64,000 bases of DNA, taken from positions 20,711 through 84,710 of the forward strand of contig JADCCX010000097.1 of the NCBI GenBank assembly GCA_020252485.1. Direction: 5' to 3'. The stretch is from Methylocystis sp. Lineage in GTDB: Bacteria; Pseudomonadota; Alphaproteobacteria; Rhizobiales; Beijerinckiaceae. Each line of letters opens with the position of its first letter. Within the stretch, counting starts at the first letter, position 1. Positions 35,165 through 45,980 of this stretch are shown one piece after another. Both the position numbers and the translations under genes were made by a program. The notes beneath the pieces were generated by a model. It saw only the letters and a list, made by a program, of their open reading frames with translations, had not been told where the DNA came from and did no database searches.

Positions 35165-36742
35165 CTAGTTCACGGTCGCGAACCAGAGCCTGACATATTC
35201 ATCCGCGAAAACGGGCACCTCGATGTTCTTCTTCATCGCCCAGGCGACCGGCTGCTGGTGCAACGGGATGAAATAAGCCTCGTCCCGCGTGATCTTCAAA
35301 GCCTCGGTCAGGAAGGCCCGCCGCTTCGGCTCGTCGAGCTCCACCGCCGCTTTCTTCGTCAGATCGTCGAGGCGGGGATCGGAGAGGCCATTGGGGTTGT
35401 TGCCGCCCAAGGCGCCGCTCTTCGTGTGCAGCAGCGCTGATGCCACCGAATAGCTGTCCATCGGCGGCAGGGTCGCCCAGCCGAGGATGTAGACATCGGT
35501 CTCGCCCTTGTCGACGAGCGGGAAGTAGGTGGCGCGGCTCTCCGTCTTGAGATCCACGGTGATCCCCGCACGGGTCCACATCGCGGCGATGGCGACGCAG
35601 GTCTGCTCATCGGCGATATAGCGGTCGTTGGAGCAGTTGAGCTTCGTCTTGAAGCCGTTGGGGTAACCGGCCTCCGTGAGCAGCTTCTTCGCCGTATCGA
35701 CGTTGAAGGGCAGCGGCTGGTCGAGCGCGGCCGAATAGCCGGGAATCGGCGGGGCGACCATCGTGCCGACGTTGCGGGATTTCGCCCGCATGACGCGCCG
35801 GTGGATCGTGTCGAGATCGATCGCATGCCAGAGCGCCTGGCGGACGCGCTTGTCCTTCATCGGGTTGGGCTTGCCCGGTTCCGCCTGCAATTCGGCGCGG
35901 TGGTTCAGGCCGAGGAAGATCAGCCGCAGCGACGGCTCCTCCACGACCTTGAAGCCGTCGGCGCCGCCGATCCTGGCCAGATCCTGCAAGGGTGCGGGCG
36001 CCATCATGTCGATTTCGCCCGAAAGGAGTGCGGCGACGCGGGTGGCGTCCGACTTGATCGGGCGGAACTCGATGCGGGTGATGTTGTGGACCGGCTTGTC
36101 CCACCAGTTGGGATTGACATTCATGACGGTCCGGTTGTCGGGCTGATAGGTCTCCAGCACGAAGGGTCCCGTTCCGTTGGCGTTCGTGGAGGCGAAGGTG
36201 GTGACGCCGGTGGTCGTGTTGCCGGGCTTGAGCGCATTGTTGGCCTCAAGCCAGCCCTTGCTCATGATGAAGATGCCGGAAAGATCGTTGAGGAGCAGGG
36301 GATAAGGCCCGTTCAGGACGAAATCCACCGTGAAATCATCGACTTTCACGGCTTCCTTCACGTTCGAGAGATTGCCGCGGGCGCGCGCAGCCGGATCGAG
36401 CAGCCGCGCCACCGAGGCAACCACGTCATCCGCCGTGAACGGCCGGCCGTCGTGGAACTTCACGCCTTGGCGCAATTTGAAGCGCCAGCGGTCCGGCGCC
36501 TCGATCGTCCAGGAGGTGGCAAGCGCCGGTTCGATCTGCAGCTCCTTGTTCCGCCGCACCAGCGGATCATAGATGTGGTGCTGCATGTTGGAGGTGAAGC
36601 TCTCCGTATGCGCATAGGGGTCCATCGTGGCGATATCGCCCTGCGAGGACCAGCGCAGCGTCTTCGCCTCGACCTGTGATGGAAGGGCCAGAAAGCCTGC
36701 TGCAGCAAAAGCGACCGCCCCCGTCAGAACCAACCTGCTCAT
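35165..36742 (-). CDS. Peptide-type ABC transporter substrate-binding protein (SBP_bac_5)
   Basis: About 525 residues. Two adjacent ATGs (36745 and 36742) follow GGGAGAAG; the second has better spacing. Sec signal MSRLVLTGAVAFAAAGFLAL with cleavage near QVEA. The mature protein has the family 5 pattern TLRWSSQGDIATMDPYAHT and FKLRQGVKFHDGRPFTADDV. It delivers peptides or other medium-size ligands to the DppBC-like permeases. The linked amidohydrolase suggests a heterocyclic or amino-substituted ligand rather than a plain dipeptide. Confidence 0.93.
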   Translation of the reverse strand: MSRLVLTGAVAFAAAGFLALPSQVEAKTLRWSSQGDIATMDPYAHTESFTSNMQHHIYDPLVRRNKELQIEPALATSWTIEAPDRWRFKLRQGVKFHDGRPFTADDVVASVARLLDPAARARGNLSNVKEAVKVDDFTVDFVLNGPYPLLLNDLSGIFIMSKGWLEANNALKPGNTTTGVTTFASTNANGTGPFVLETYQPDNRTVMNVNPNWWDKPVHNITRIEFRPIKSDATRVAALLSGEIDMMAPAPLQDLARIGGADGFKVVEEPSLRLIFLGLNHRAELQAEPGKPNPMKDKRVRQALWHAIDLDTIHRRVMRAKSRNVGTMVAPPIPGYSAALDQPLPFNVDTAKKLLTEAGYPNGFKTKLNCSNDRYIADEQTCVAIAAMWTRAGITVDLKTESRATYFPLVDKGETDVYILGWATLPPMDSYSVASALLHTKSGALGGNNPNGLSDPRLDDLTKKAAVELDEPKRRAFLTEALKITRDEAYFIPLHQQPVAWAMKKNIEVPVFADEYVRLWFATVN

Positions 36743-36882
36743 CATCTTCTCCCTGCTGACTTTCTGCAGCTTGCGTTGCTTAGCTAACGGCATGAGTGCA
36801 CCATCCGTCAATGGCGCTGCACGCACTCTGTTTGCAACGCCGCTGACCTGCGCCGCGAGGCGAAACATGGTGGCGAGAAAAT

Positions 36883-36957
36883 TGGTGGGCAGTGAGAGGA
36901 TCGAACTCCCGACCGGCTCGGTGTAAACGAGCAGCTCTACCGCTGAGCTAACTGCCC
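36883..36957 (-). tRNA. tRNA-Val (TAC anticodon)
   Basis: Minus-strand cloverleaf. The acceptor GGGCAGT (5' end at 36957) pairs with ACTGCCC, D-arm GCTC/GAGC, anticodon stem GCTCG/CGAGC with loop TTTACAC giving anticodon TAC, T-arm GGGAG-TTCGATC-CTCTC, and ACCA encoded at the 3' end (36883-36886). It reads valine GUA and related codons. Confidence 0.95.
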
Positions 36958-37016
36958 CCGCATGACCGGGCAGGTAGCATGGCGCTGCCCCGTTCGCCAA
37001 GCCTGCAAAAGACTGA

Positions 37017-37146
37017 CGTCTCTGCGAGGAGCGTGAGCGACGAAGCAACCCAGCCCCGTTCTATCGCCAGTCTGAACGCAAACCGCTGGTTCGCGCGCCA
37101 AACTGGCAATCCGGGACTGGATCGCTTCACTGCGTTCGCAATGACG
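37017..37146. repeat. Imperfect palindromic interspersed repeat pair
   Basis: The left arm 37017-37053 (includes TGCGAGGAGCGTGAGCGACG and AAGCAACCCAG) and right arm 37117-37146 (CTGGATCGCTTCACTGCG and TTCGCAATGACG) are imperfect inverted copies. They resemble the CGTCATTGCGAGGAGCGAAG-type dispersed repeats of alphaproteobacterial intergenic regions. The pair lies 20 bases beyond the lon stop and could act as an mRNA 3' end structure. Confidence 0.65.
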
Positions 37147-37165
37147 GTGCGGCGAGCTGTCGGCT

Positions 37166-39607
37166 TCAATGCGCAGTCAGAGCGCCGGCATCGCCCTTCT
37201 TGACGGCGAGCGAGGCGGCCCTGGCGGCTTCCGCCTCCTCGTCCCACTCGATCGCCACCGGCTGACGCACGAGCGCATGCTTCAGCACCTCGTCCATCCG
37301 CGAGACGGGCACGATCTCGAGCCCGTTCTTGACGCTGTCGGGCAGCTCGATCAGGTCCTTGGCGTTCTCCTCGGGGATCAGCACCTTCTTGATGCCGCCG
37401 CGCAACGCCGCGAGCAGCTTCTCCTTGAGGCCGCCGATCGGCAGCACCCTGCCCCTGAGCGTCACCTCGCCTGTCATCGCGATATCCCGGCGCACCGGGA
37501 TGCCGGTCATGACCGAGGTGATCGCCACCGCCATGCCGATGCCGGCGGACGGACCGTCCTTCGGGGTCGCCCCCTCCGGCACGTGGACGTGGATGTCCTT
37601 CGTGTCGAACAGCGGCGGCTTGATGCCGAAATCGATGCAGCGCGAGCGGACATAGGTGGCCGCCGCCGAGATCGATTCCTTCATCACTTCCTTGAGGTTG
37701 CCGGTCACCGTCATCTTGCCCTTGCCGGGCATCATGACGCCTTCGATCGTCAGCAATTCGCCGCCGACCTCCGTCCAGGCGAGACCCGTGACAACGCCCA
37801 CCTGATCCTCGGTTTCCGCCTCGCCGTAGCGGTATTTCGGCGGGCCAAGATATTCCTCAAGAAGCTTCAGATCGACGACGACCTTCTTCTTCTTGGACAT
37901 CAGGATATCCTTCACCGCCTTGCGGGCGAGGTTCTGGATTTCCCGGGTCAGGTTGCGGACGCCCGATTCCCGCGTGTAACGGCGGATCACCTGCATCAGC
38001 GCCTCGTCCTTGATAGCGAATTCCTCCGCATCAAGCCCGTGCTTGGTCAGCGCCTCGGCGAAGAGATGCTGCTTGGCGATTTCCAGCTTCTCCTCTTCGG
38101 TGTAGCCGGCCAGACGAATGATCTCCATGCGGTCCATCAGGGGCGCCGGAATATTGAGCGTGTTCGCCGTCGTCACGAACATCACGTTCGAAAGGTCGTA
38201 ATCGACCTCGAGGTAATGGTCGGCGAAGGTCGCGTTCTGCTCGGGATCCAGCACCTCCAGCAGCGCCGAGGAAGGATCGCCCCGGAAATCCTGGCCCATC
38301 TTGTCGATTTCATCGAGCAGGAAGAGCGGATTGGAGGTTTTCGCCTTCTTCAGCGACTGGATGATCTTGCCGGGCATCGAACCGATATAGGTGCGCCGGT
38401 GACCGCGGATCTCAGCTTCATCCCGCACGCCGCCCAGCGACATGCGCACGAATTCGCGGCCGGTCGCCTTGGCGATCGACTTGCCGAGCGAGGTCTTGCC
38501 GACGCCCGGAGGGCCGACAAGGCAGAGGATGGGGCCGGCGAGCTTGTTCGCCCGCTGCTGCACGGCGAGATACTCGACGATCCGCTCCTTGACTTTCTCG
38601 AGGCCGTAATGATCGGCGTCGAGGGTATGCTGAGCGAGATTGAGGTCCTTCTTGACCTTGGATTTCTTGCCCCAGGGCAGGGAAATCATCCAGTCGAGAT
38701 AGTTGCGGACCACGGTCGCTTCCGCCGACATGGGCGACATCTGCCTGAGCTTCTTCAGCTCATGCAGCGCCTTGTCACGCGCTTCCTTGGTGAGCTTGGT
38801 GCGCTTGATCTTGTCCTCGAGCTCGGCGAGTTCGTCCTTCTCCTCGCCGTCACCCAATTCCTTCTGAATCGCCTTCATCTGCTCGTTGAGGTAATACTCG
38901 CGCTGCGTCTTCTCCATCTGGCGCTTGACGCGCGTGCGGATGCGCTTCTCAACCTGCAGGACGGAGATCTCGCTCTCCATCAGGCCCAGCACCTTTTCGA
39001 GGCGCTTGGAAACGCTGATGATCTCCAGCGTCGCCTGCTTGTCGGCGATCTTGACGGCGAGATGCGCCGCCACGCTGTCGGCCAGCTTGCCGTGATCGTC
39101 GATCTGCCCGATGGCGGCGACAACCTCGGGCGAAACCTTCTTGTTGAGCTTCACATAACCTTCGAACTCGGAGACGACCGACCGCGCCAAGGCTTCGACC
39201 TCGACGGCCTTGCCCGGATCCTCCGCGATGATCTCTGTTTCGGCGACATAGAAGTCGTTCGTTTTCAGATACTTGCGGATTCGGCCGCGGGCCGCGCCTT
39301 CCACCAGCACTTTCACGGTGCCGTCGGGCAGCTTCAGAAGCTGGAGGACGGATGCGACGGTGCCGATCTCGTAGATTGCCTCCGGCGCAGGGTCATCTTC
39401 GCCTGCGTTCATCTGGGTCGACAGCATGATATGGCCGTCGTTGCGCATCACCTCTTCGAGGGCGCGGATCGATTTCTCGCGGCCGACGAACAGCGGCACG
39501 ATCATATGCGGAAACACCACAATGTCGCGGAGCGGCAGAACCGGCAATTCGTGAGCGGTCCCGGCAGGCAGCGGTGGGCGAGTCTTGCTTGTGGTCCTTA
39601 CGGTCAT
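37166..39607 (-). CDS. lon: ATP-dependent Lon protease
   Basis: 813 residues from ATG 39607 (AAGGAC upstream); an ATG at 39634 would add nine residues. LON N-domain 1-200 (LPLRDIVVFPHMIVPLFVGR), AAA+ domain with Walker A GPPGVGKTS and Walker B FLLDEIDKMG, and protease domain with catalytic Ser in PKDGPSAGIGMA and Lys in GGLKEKLLAA. It degrades misfolded and regulatory proteins, including CcrM in alphaproteobacteria. It normally follows clpX directly; here a patatin gene and a clpX-tail remnant separate them. Confidence 0.97.
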   Translation of the reverse strand: MTVRTTSKTRPPLPAGTAHELPVLPLRDIVVFPHMIVPLFVGREKSIRALEEVMRNDGHIMLSTQMNAGEDDPAPEAIYEIGTVASVLQLLKLPDGTVKVLVEGAARGRIRKYLKTNDFYVAETEIIAEDPGKAVEVEALARSVVSEFEGYVKLNKKVSPEVVAAIGQIDDHGKLADSVAAHLAVKIADKQATLEIISVSKRLEKVLGLMESEISVLQVEKRIRTRVKRQMEKTQREYYLNEQMKAIQKELGDGEEKDELAELEDKIKRTKLTKEARDKALHELKKLRQMSPMSAEATVVRNYLDWMISLPWGKKSKVKKDLNLAQHTLDADHYGLEKVKERIVEYLAVQQRANKLAGPILCLVGPPGVGKTSLGKSIAKATGREFVRMSLGGVRDEAEIRGHRRTYIGSMPGKIIQSLKKAKTSNPLFLLDEIDKMGQDFRGDPSSALLEVLDPEQNATFADHYLEVDYDLSNVMFVTTANTLNIPAPLMDRMEIIRLAGYTEEEKLEIAKQHLFAEALTKHGLDAEEFAIKDEALMQVIRRYTRESGVRNLTREIQNLARKAVKDILMSKKKKVVVDLKLLEEYLGPPKYRYGEAETEDQVGVVTGLAWTEVGGELLTIEGVMMPGKGKMTVTGNLKEVMKESISAAATYVRSRCIDFGIKPPLFDTKDIHVHVPEGATPKDGPSAGIGMAVAITSVMTGIPVRRDIAMTGEVTLRGRVLPIGGLKEKLLAALRGGIKKVLIPEENAKDLIELPDSVKNGLEIVPVSRMDEVLKHALVRQPVAIEWDEEAEAARAASLAVKKGDAGALTAH

Positions 39608-39857
39608 CGTCTTGTCCTTATCTCGTCCCGCCATCAGGCCCTATGATGAAGCCACCGGATGGCGTACGCAATCGCGGATTTCCTTGGTCAAACAGAGAAC
39701 CACGAGTCCGCTGGCGAAAGACCGGAAAGGATAGGCGAAACATGCCCATGAAGCCCGCCCGTCGCGGCGCTTGCTCCTTCGCATCGCGTAAGATGTGATC
39801 GCCGGACCCGCCTTTCAAGCGATACCCGGCAAACGAATCAGGGAGGCGAAACCGGCC

Positions 39858-39989
39858 TCAGGCGCTGATTGGAACCTTCTGTTCGCGCTCGCCTGTCCCG
39901 CGCTCGATCGCCTTCTTGGCGATCATCGTCACGCCGCGGTCTGTGCGGGTCAGGTCCGCGCCCTCCATCTCGAACAGGCGCTGATACTG
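39858..39989 (-). pseudogene. Vestigial second copy of the clpX 3' end
   Basis: In-frame minus-strand remnant of 43 codons plus TGA. It encodes [13 protein letters not shown] and [11 protein letters not shown], against [13 protein letters not shown] and [11 protein letters not shown] in the complete ClpX. It then jumps to [10 protein letters not shown], against REEQVPVSA, with about 46 codons missing. Its stop context (TCAGGCGCTGA) also matches that of clpX. It lies between lon and the patatin gene in the same orientation as clpX. Similarity stops near 39990. The remaining sequence from 39608 to 40214 holds no gene. Confidence 0.85.
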
Positions 39990-40214
39990 GTTTGTAAGGC
40001 GAAGTCTCATCAATGGAGAGCGTTTTGGTGACGTTTCGCCCCGGTTCCCGTCCCCTTACGCCTTCCCGGCTCAATGAATCCCAACAAAAACTCACTTAAG
40101 AGGCTGCACTCACTGCTTTTTTTACTGCGTGATCAGTTGACACCGTGGATCGCCTCTGAAATCAAGCTCACTCTTGAGAAACCACAGAAATACGACAGCT
40201 GATTGGGGTTAGGA

Positions 40215-41579
40215 ATGCGGCTTACCCATCCAAGCCTCCTTGCTCTATCGTTGTTGGCGGCCTGTGCCCACATTGATAACGCGCCCGTTAATGTCGAGAA
40301 GGCCGGCCCGGCTTCACGTAACAGCCCATTTCCAAAATCATTAGTTGTCGCGCCGGAAGAAGCTCGTTCCACCCTGATCGCTGTGACCTTGTCTGGAGGC
40401 GGAACACGCGCCGCATCTTTTGGCTGGGGAGCGCTTTCTTACCTCGCCGAGGCAACCGACCGGCGTAATTCGCTCGCAGAAAACATACGGGTCGTCGCAG
40501 GCGTCTCGGCCGGAGCGATTTTGGGCGCCCATTTCGTGATGTCAGGCCCTGATCAGCTGGCTGAGTTTCGGGCTCGCTTTCTCGATCAGGACGTCCAATC
40601 GACTTTGCGGACCGCGCCAACACCCACCAACCTCCTCCGGGCTAGCCAAGGAGGAATCAATGATCGAACCGGCCTTCCAACGTGGTTGCAGGATAATCTT
40701 TTTGGCGGCGCCACGCTTGGTGATCTCGACGATGTGAAACGGCCGCGCCTGATCATTCATGCGACTGACGTGGAGAACCGATCGCCGTTCCTGTTTGATC
40801 AGGCAAGTTTCGATTCCCTCTGCAGTGACCGGAACCGGTTTCCTCTTGCCGAAGCTGTGGCGGCGTCTGCGGCCGTACCTGTGTTGTTTGCTCCGATTGT
40901 CATCAAGAATTTCAGCAGCGACTGCACAGTTTCCTGGAGCGGCAACCTAAAAACAGGCAAAGGCGATAACGCGACGCGCCTGGACGGACATGGCCTCCGG
41001 TCCTTGCGGGCTTACCGGGAAGGCGGGCCGAACGCCTACGTCAAGCTCAACGATGGCGGCCTCGTCGATAACCTCGGCACCGGGGCTTTGATGATGACCG
41101 CAACTTTAGCGCAACATAGAAGTGCACCGTTTGCTCCTCAAGAGACCGATTTCGCACGCGAAGTGATGTTTCTTGTTGTCGACGGGTCGACCCGCAACGG
41201 AAAAGGCATCAATGCTGAACTCCAGGGGCCTGGCGCGGTGACCACCATTGCAGCGTCGGTTGATGCGATGATCGATACGGCAAGCAGGCATAGTGTCGAT
41301 CTGCTTGAGCGCTGGATGCATGAGTGGCGCAGGAGGGTTGTGGTTGATCGTTGCGCGCGCGGCTTACCCAAATGCGGAAAACTCAATGTCACTCTCGTCC
41401 GTATCGCCCTTGAGGCGCTGACGGAAGATGATGACGCCAAGCGGTTTGCCCAGAGTGGCACCGCGCTTCGCCTGACGCCGGAGGATGTCAGCTTCTATGT
41501 TGACAAAGGCAGAGAGTTGCTGAGGATCAACGAAGCCTTCAAGGCGTTTGAGCGTCGGATCGGTGGACCGGCGCCTTAG
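40215..41579 (+). CDS. Patatin-like phospholipase, predicted lipoprotein
   Basis: 454 residues from ATG 40215 (GGGGTTAGGA upstream). Lipoprotein signal MRLTHPSLLALSLLAAC with lipobox LAAC (Cys17). Patatin features: oxyanion loop SGGGTRA at 60-66, nucleophile GVSAG with Ser98, and catalytic Asp in LNDGGLVDN, near residue 283. These enzymes release fatty acids from phospholipids; the anchor suggests the periplasmic face of the envelope. Transcribed against lon and clpX, it interrupts their usual adjacency, and its base composition looks more AT-rich than its neighbours. Inference: acquired gene. Confidence 0.88.
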   Translation: MRLTHPSLLALSLLAACAHIDNAPVNVEKAGPASRNSPFPKSLVVAPEEARSTLIAVTLSGGGTRAASFGWGALSYLAEATDRRNSLAENIRVVAGVSAGAILGAHFVMSGPDQLAEFRARFLDQDVQSTLRTAPTPTNLLRASQGGINDRTGLPTWLQDNLFGGATLGDLDDVKRPRLIIHATDVENRSPFLFDQASFDSLCSDRNRFPLAEAVAASAAVPVLFAPIVIKNFSSDCTVSWSGNLKTGKGDNATRLDGHGLRSLRAYREGGPNAYVKLNDGGLVDNLGTGALMMTATLAQHRSAPFAPQETDFAREVMFLVVDGSTRNGKGINAELQGPGAVTTIAASVDAMIDTASRHSVDLLERWMHEWRRRVVVDRCARGLPKCGKLNVTLVRIALEALTEDDDAKRFAQSGTALRLTPEDVSFYVDKGRELLRINEAFKAFERRIGGPAP

Positions 41580-41627
41580 AGCATGGCGCAATAAGACGGA
41601 ACCACAGCGACGGAGCAGATTTGCTCT

Positions 41628-41688
41628 GGATTTCGAAAGGGCGAAGAGATCGATCTGGTTGATCGGGAGAGGAGCCGTTTCGAAATCC
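41628..41688. repeat. 11-bp perfect inverted repeat between convergent genes
   Basis: GGATTTCGAAA (41628-41638) and TTTCGAAATCC (41678-41688) are exact reverse complements, 39 bases apart, between the 3' ends of the patatin gene and clpX. No T-run follows either arm. It may be a bidirectional 3' end structure or the scar of the insertion that brought the patatin gene. Confidence 0.5.
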
Positions 41689-41767
41689 GGGCCAAATATG
41701 CCCGTCCCTTCGGCTTGCGCTGGAGATGAGCGCCTTGTTCGATCCTTTCCTCTGTGTCGAGTTCCGC

Positions 41768-43033
<1,266 letters not shown>

Positions 43034-43255
43034 CGCTCATCTCCTCTCGACGGCCCCGTCCGCAGGCCTTCACCCGCCCGCAAACCCCGAACCGACGCAT
43101 CAGGCTTTATAGCCAACCAAGGGCCTAAGCCGAAAGTACCCTGGAGTCGCAACAGCGAGTCCTGTGATCAATTTGCCACCCCAGACCCTACCTTGAGCTG
43201 AAAACACTACCAAGTTCCAGCCATTCGTCAAAATGCGCTGTCTCATGGTGGTCAC

Positions 43256-43888
43256 TCACTTGGCCTCATCCGAGGATTCGGGGCGCTTTTCCAGGACCTT
43301 GTCCACAAGGCCGAACTCCATCGCCGCTTCCGCGCTCATGAAATTGTCGCGCTCCAGCGCGGATTCGACCTCCTCAAGCGTCCGCCCGGTATGCTTGACG
43401 TAAATCTGGTTCAGCCGGCGCTTGATGCCCTTGATCTCCTCTGCGTGGATAAGGATGTCAGTCGCCTGTCCCTGGAAGCCGCCTGACGGCTGGTGAACCA
43501 TGATCCGCGCGTTGGGCAGCGCGAAGCGCATGTCCTTCTCGCCGGCTGTGAGGATCAGCGAGCCGGCGGATGCGGCCTGACCTGTGCACAGCGTGACCAC
43601 AGGGCAGCGGATGAACTGCATCGTGTCGTAGATCGCGAGCGCCGAAGTGACGACGCCTCCCGGCGAATTGATGTAGAGGTTGATCTCTTTCTTCGGGTTC
43701 TCCGCCTCGAGGAACAGAAGCTGCGCCACGATCAGCGTCGCCATCTCGTCGTTGAAGGGGCCGGTGAGAAAGATGATCCGCTCCTTCAGCATGCGCGAGA
43801 AGATGTCGTAGCGGTACGATCCCCGGCTCGTGGTCTCCTCGACGGAAGGGATGACGAAGTTATGGATGAGGTCGATCGGGTCGCGCAT
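43256..43888 (-). CDS. clpP: ATP-dependent Clp protease proteolytic subunit ClpP
   Basis: 210 residues. Catalytic Ser107 in GQAASAGS and His132 in MVHQPSGG; the catalytic Asp follows in the C-terminal half. The N-terminal segment [19 protein letters not shown] is characteristic and the product is expected to self-process. It forms the tetradecameric barrel that pairs with ClpX. The usual upstream trigger factor gene is absent; glmS and glmU lie upstream on the same strand, 162 bases away. Confidence 0.97.
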   Translation of the reverse strand: MRDPIDLIHNFVIPSVEETTSRGSYRYDIFSRMLKERIIFLTGPFNDEMATLIVAQLLFLEAENPKKEINLYINSPGGVVTSALAIYDTMQFIRCPVVTLCTGQAASAGSLILTAGEKDMRFALPNARIMVHQPSGGFQGQATDILIHAEEIKGIKRRLNQIYVKHTGRTLEEVESALERDNFMSAEAAMEFGLVDKVLEKRPESSDEAK

Positions 43889-44050
43889 CGGGGAATGCCT
43901 CTGGTGTTGCGGTCGTCAGCTTACCGCCGACGACTCGGAAGATCGAAACTAAGACGTTGGAGATAGGGATGCAAAGCCCCGCTGAAAAGGCTGCGTGCGG
44001 CGCTTTCGCTGCCTCAGCTTGCCGGAGCAACGTTCAGCGGCGGCGCCTTG

Positions 44051-45877
44051 CTACTCCACAGTCACGGATTTCGCGAGATTGCGCGGCTGATCGACATCCT
44101 TGCCCATGATGGAGGCGGTGTAATAGGCGAGCAATTGCACCGGCACGGAATAGGCGATCGCCGCGAATTCCGTGACGACGTCGGGCATATCGATCGAGGC
44201 AATCGGGGTCAATGCGGCGTTCACGGCCGTTCCTTTCGGCCCGATGACGATGATCTGCCCGCCGCGGGCCGCCACTTCCTGCATGTTCGACACTGTCTTT
44301 TCGAACCAATGGTCGCGCGGCGCAATCACGATCACCGGCATCTGCTCGTCGACGAGCGCAATGGGACCATGCTTGAGTTCGCCGGCGGCATAGCCCTCGG
44401 CGTGGATGTATGAGAGTTCCTTCAGCTTCAGCGCACCTTCAAGCGCCAGTGGAAAGCTGGCGCCGCGGCCGAGGTAGAGCACGTCCCGCGCCTTCGCGAG
44501 CTTGTGGGCCACCTGCTCGATCTTCGACTCCAGAAGGAGCGCATCGGCCACCTGGCCAGGCGAGGCGATCAGCTGCTGCGCGAGTTCGCGCGCCCTCTCC
44601 TGCGAAAGCGTGCCGCGCTGCACCCCGGCGAAGATCGCCAGCGCCGCCAGCACGGTCAGCTGGCAGGTGAAGGCCTTGGTGGAGGCGACGCCGATCTCGG
44701 GCCCAGCCAATGTCGGCATCACGACGTCGCTTTCGCGCGCCATGGTGGAGGTCGCCACATTGACGACGCTCAACGTCGTCGCACCATGCTCCTTGGCATA
44801 GCGAAGCGAGGCCAGCGTATCGGCTGTCTCGCCCGATTGCGAAACGAACAGCGTCAGGGTGTCCTTGTCGAGCGGCAGTTCGCGATAGCGGAACTCCGAA
44901 GCCACATCGACTTCAACGGGCAGCTTCGCCAGCCGCTCAAACCAGTAGCGGGCCGTCAAGCCCGCCAGCGAGGCCGTGCCGCAGGCAGAAAGGCAAATTC
45001 TGCGGATATCCTTGAAATTGAAGGGAATATCGGTCGGCAGGCGCACGTCGCCGGTCGCCATGTCGATGTAATGGGCGATCGTGCGGCCGATGACCTCCGG
45101 CTGCTCATGGATTTCCTTGGCCATGAAATGCCGGTGATTGCCCTTGTCGACGAGGCCGCTGCCGACCTGCGTCGTGATGATGCGCCGCTCGACCAAGACG
45201 TTGCCGGCATCGTAGAACTCCGCGCCGTTTCGCCTGATCACCGTCCAGTCGCCCTCGTTCAGATAGGCGACCCTGTCGGTGAAGGGCGCCAGAGCAAAAG
45301 CATCCGAACCCAGATACATGCCATCGTCGCCGTAGCCGACAGCCAGCGGCGCGCCCTTGCGGGCGCCGATCAGCAAATCGTTTTCGCCCGCGAACAGGAA
45401 ACCCAGCGCGAAGGCGCCATGGAGCTTCGGCAGGATGTTGCGCACCGCGACGACAGGGTCGTTCACACGCTTCAACTCCCGCGTGACGAGATGGGCAACC
45501 ACTTCCGAATCCGTTTCGGACTGGAAAACCGCGCCATCGGCCCGCAATTCGTCCCGCAACGCCTTGAAATTCTCAATGATGCCGTTGTGCACGACCGCGA
45601 CCTTGTCCGTCGCATGCGGATGCGCGTTCTGCTCGGTCGGCTTGCCATGCGTCGCCCAGCGGGTGTGGCCGATCCCGATCATTCCGTACAGCGGCGCTTC
45701 GTTCAGGCGTGACGCGAGATTCTTAAGCTTGCCCTCGGCGCGGCGGCGGGCAATCTGACCCTCCTCGAGCGTTGCAACGCCGGCTGAATCGTAACCACGG
45801 TATTCAAGCCGCTTCAGCGCGTCGACGAGGAGAGGCGCTACTGGCTCGTTGCCGATAATCCCGACTATTCCGCACAT
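44051..45877 (-). CDS. glmS: Glutamine-fructose-6-phosphate aminotransferase
   Basis: 608 residues from ATG 45877, matching the E. coli length. The N-terminal glutaminase begins MCGIVGIIGN with the nucleophile Cys2. Two SIS isomerase domains follow (CGTASLAGLTARYWFE and SQSGETADT; LGRGASFPLALEGALKLKE), and the end LAKSVTVE is the conserved C-terminus. It makes glucosamine-6-phosphate for peptidoglycan and LPS. It lies 103 bases downstream of glmU. No glmS ribozyme is seen. Confidence 0.97.
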   Translation of the reverse strand: MCGIVGIIGNEPVAPLLVDALKRLEYRGYDSAGVATLEEGQIARRRAEGKLKNLASRLNEAPLYGMIGIGHTRWATHGKPTEQNAHPHATDKVAVVHNGIIENFKALRDELRADGAVFQSETDSEVVAHLVTRELKRVNDPVVAVRNILPKLHGAFALGFLFAGENDLLIGARKGAPLAVGYGDDGMYLGSDAFALAPFTDRVAYLNEGDWTVIRRNGAEFYDAGNVLVERRIITTQVGSGLVDKGNHRHFMAKEIHEQPEVIGRTIAHYIDMATGDVRLPTDIPFNFKDIRRICLSACGTASLAGLTARYWFERLAKLPVEVDVASEFRYRELPLDKDTLTLFVSQSGETADTLASLRYAKEHGATTLSVVNVATSTMARESDVVMPTLAGPEIGVASTKAFTCQLTVLAALAIFAGVQRGTLSQERARELAQQLIASPGQVADALLLESKIEQVAHKLAKARDVLYLGRGASFPLALEGALKLKELSYIHAEGYAAGELKHGPIALVDEQMPVIVIAPRDHWFEKTVSNMQEVAARGGQIIVIGPKGTAVNAALTPIASIDMPDVVTEFAAIAYSVPVQLLAYYTASIMGKDVDQPRNLAKSVTVE

Positions 45878-45980
45878 TGATGGCCAGTCTCGCTGTTGTT
45901 TCGGGTGAGCGTGGGATAGCGGCGCGGCGCTGGCGCCGCAAAGTAAACTTCGGTGACCGAATATGACGCCGGTTCGCCGT

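Noticed and set aside
37169..39646. 825-codon frame antisense to lon
   Set aside because: Mirror of a clear lon gene in high-GC DNA; residues are Arg/His/Leu-rich with no domain.
40133..40372. 79-codon minus-strand frame over the patatin promoter
   Set aside because: Overlaps the lipoprotein signal of the patatin gene and has no features.
44504..45712. 402-codon frame antisense to glmS
   Set aside because: Shadow of glmS.
45878..45980. glmS ribozyme upstream of glmS
   Set aside because: Only about 100 bases from glmU; no ribozyme core, and this element is typical of Firmicutes.
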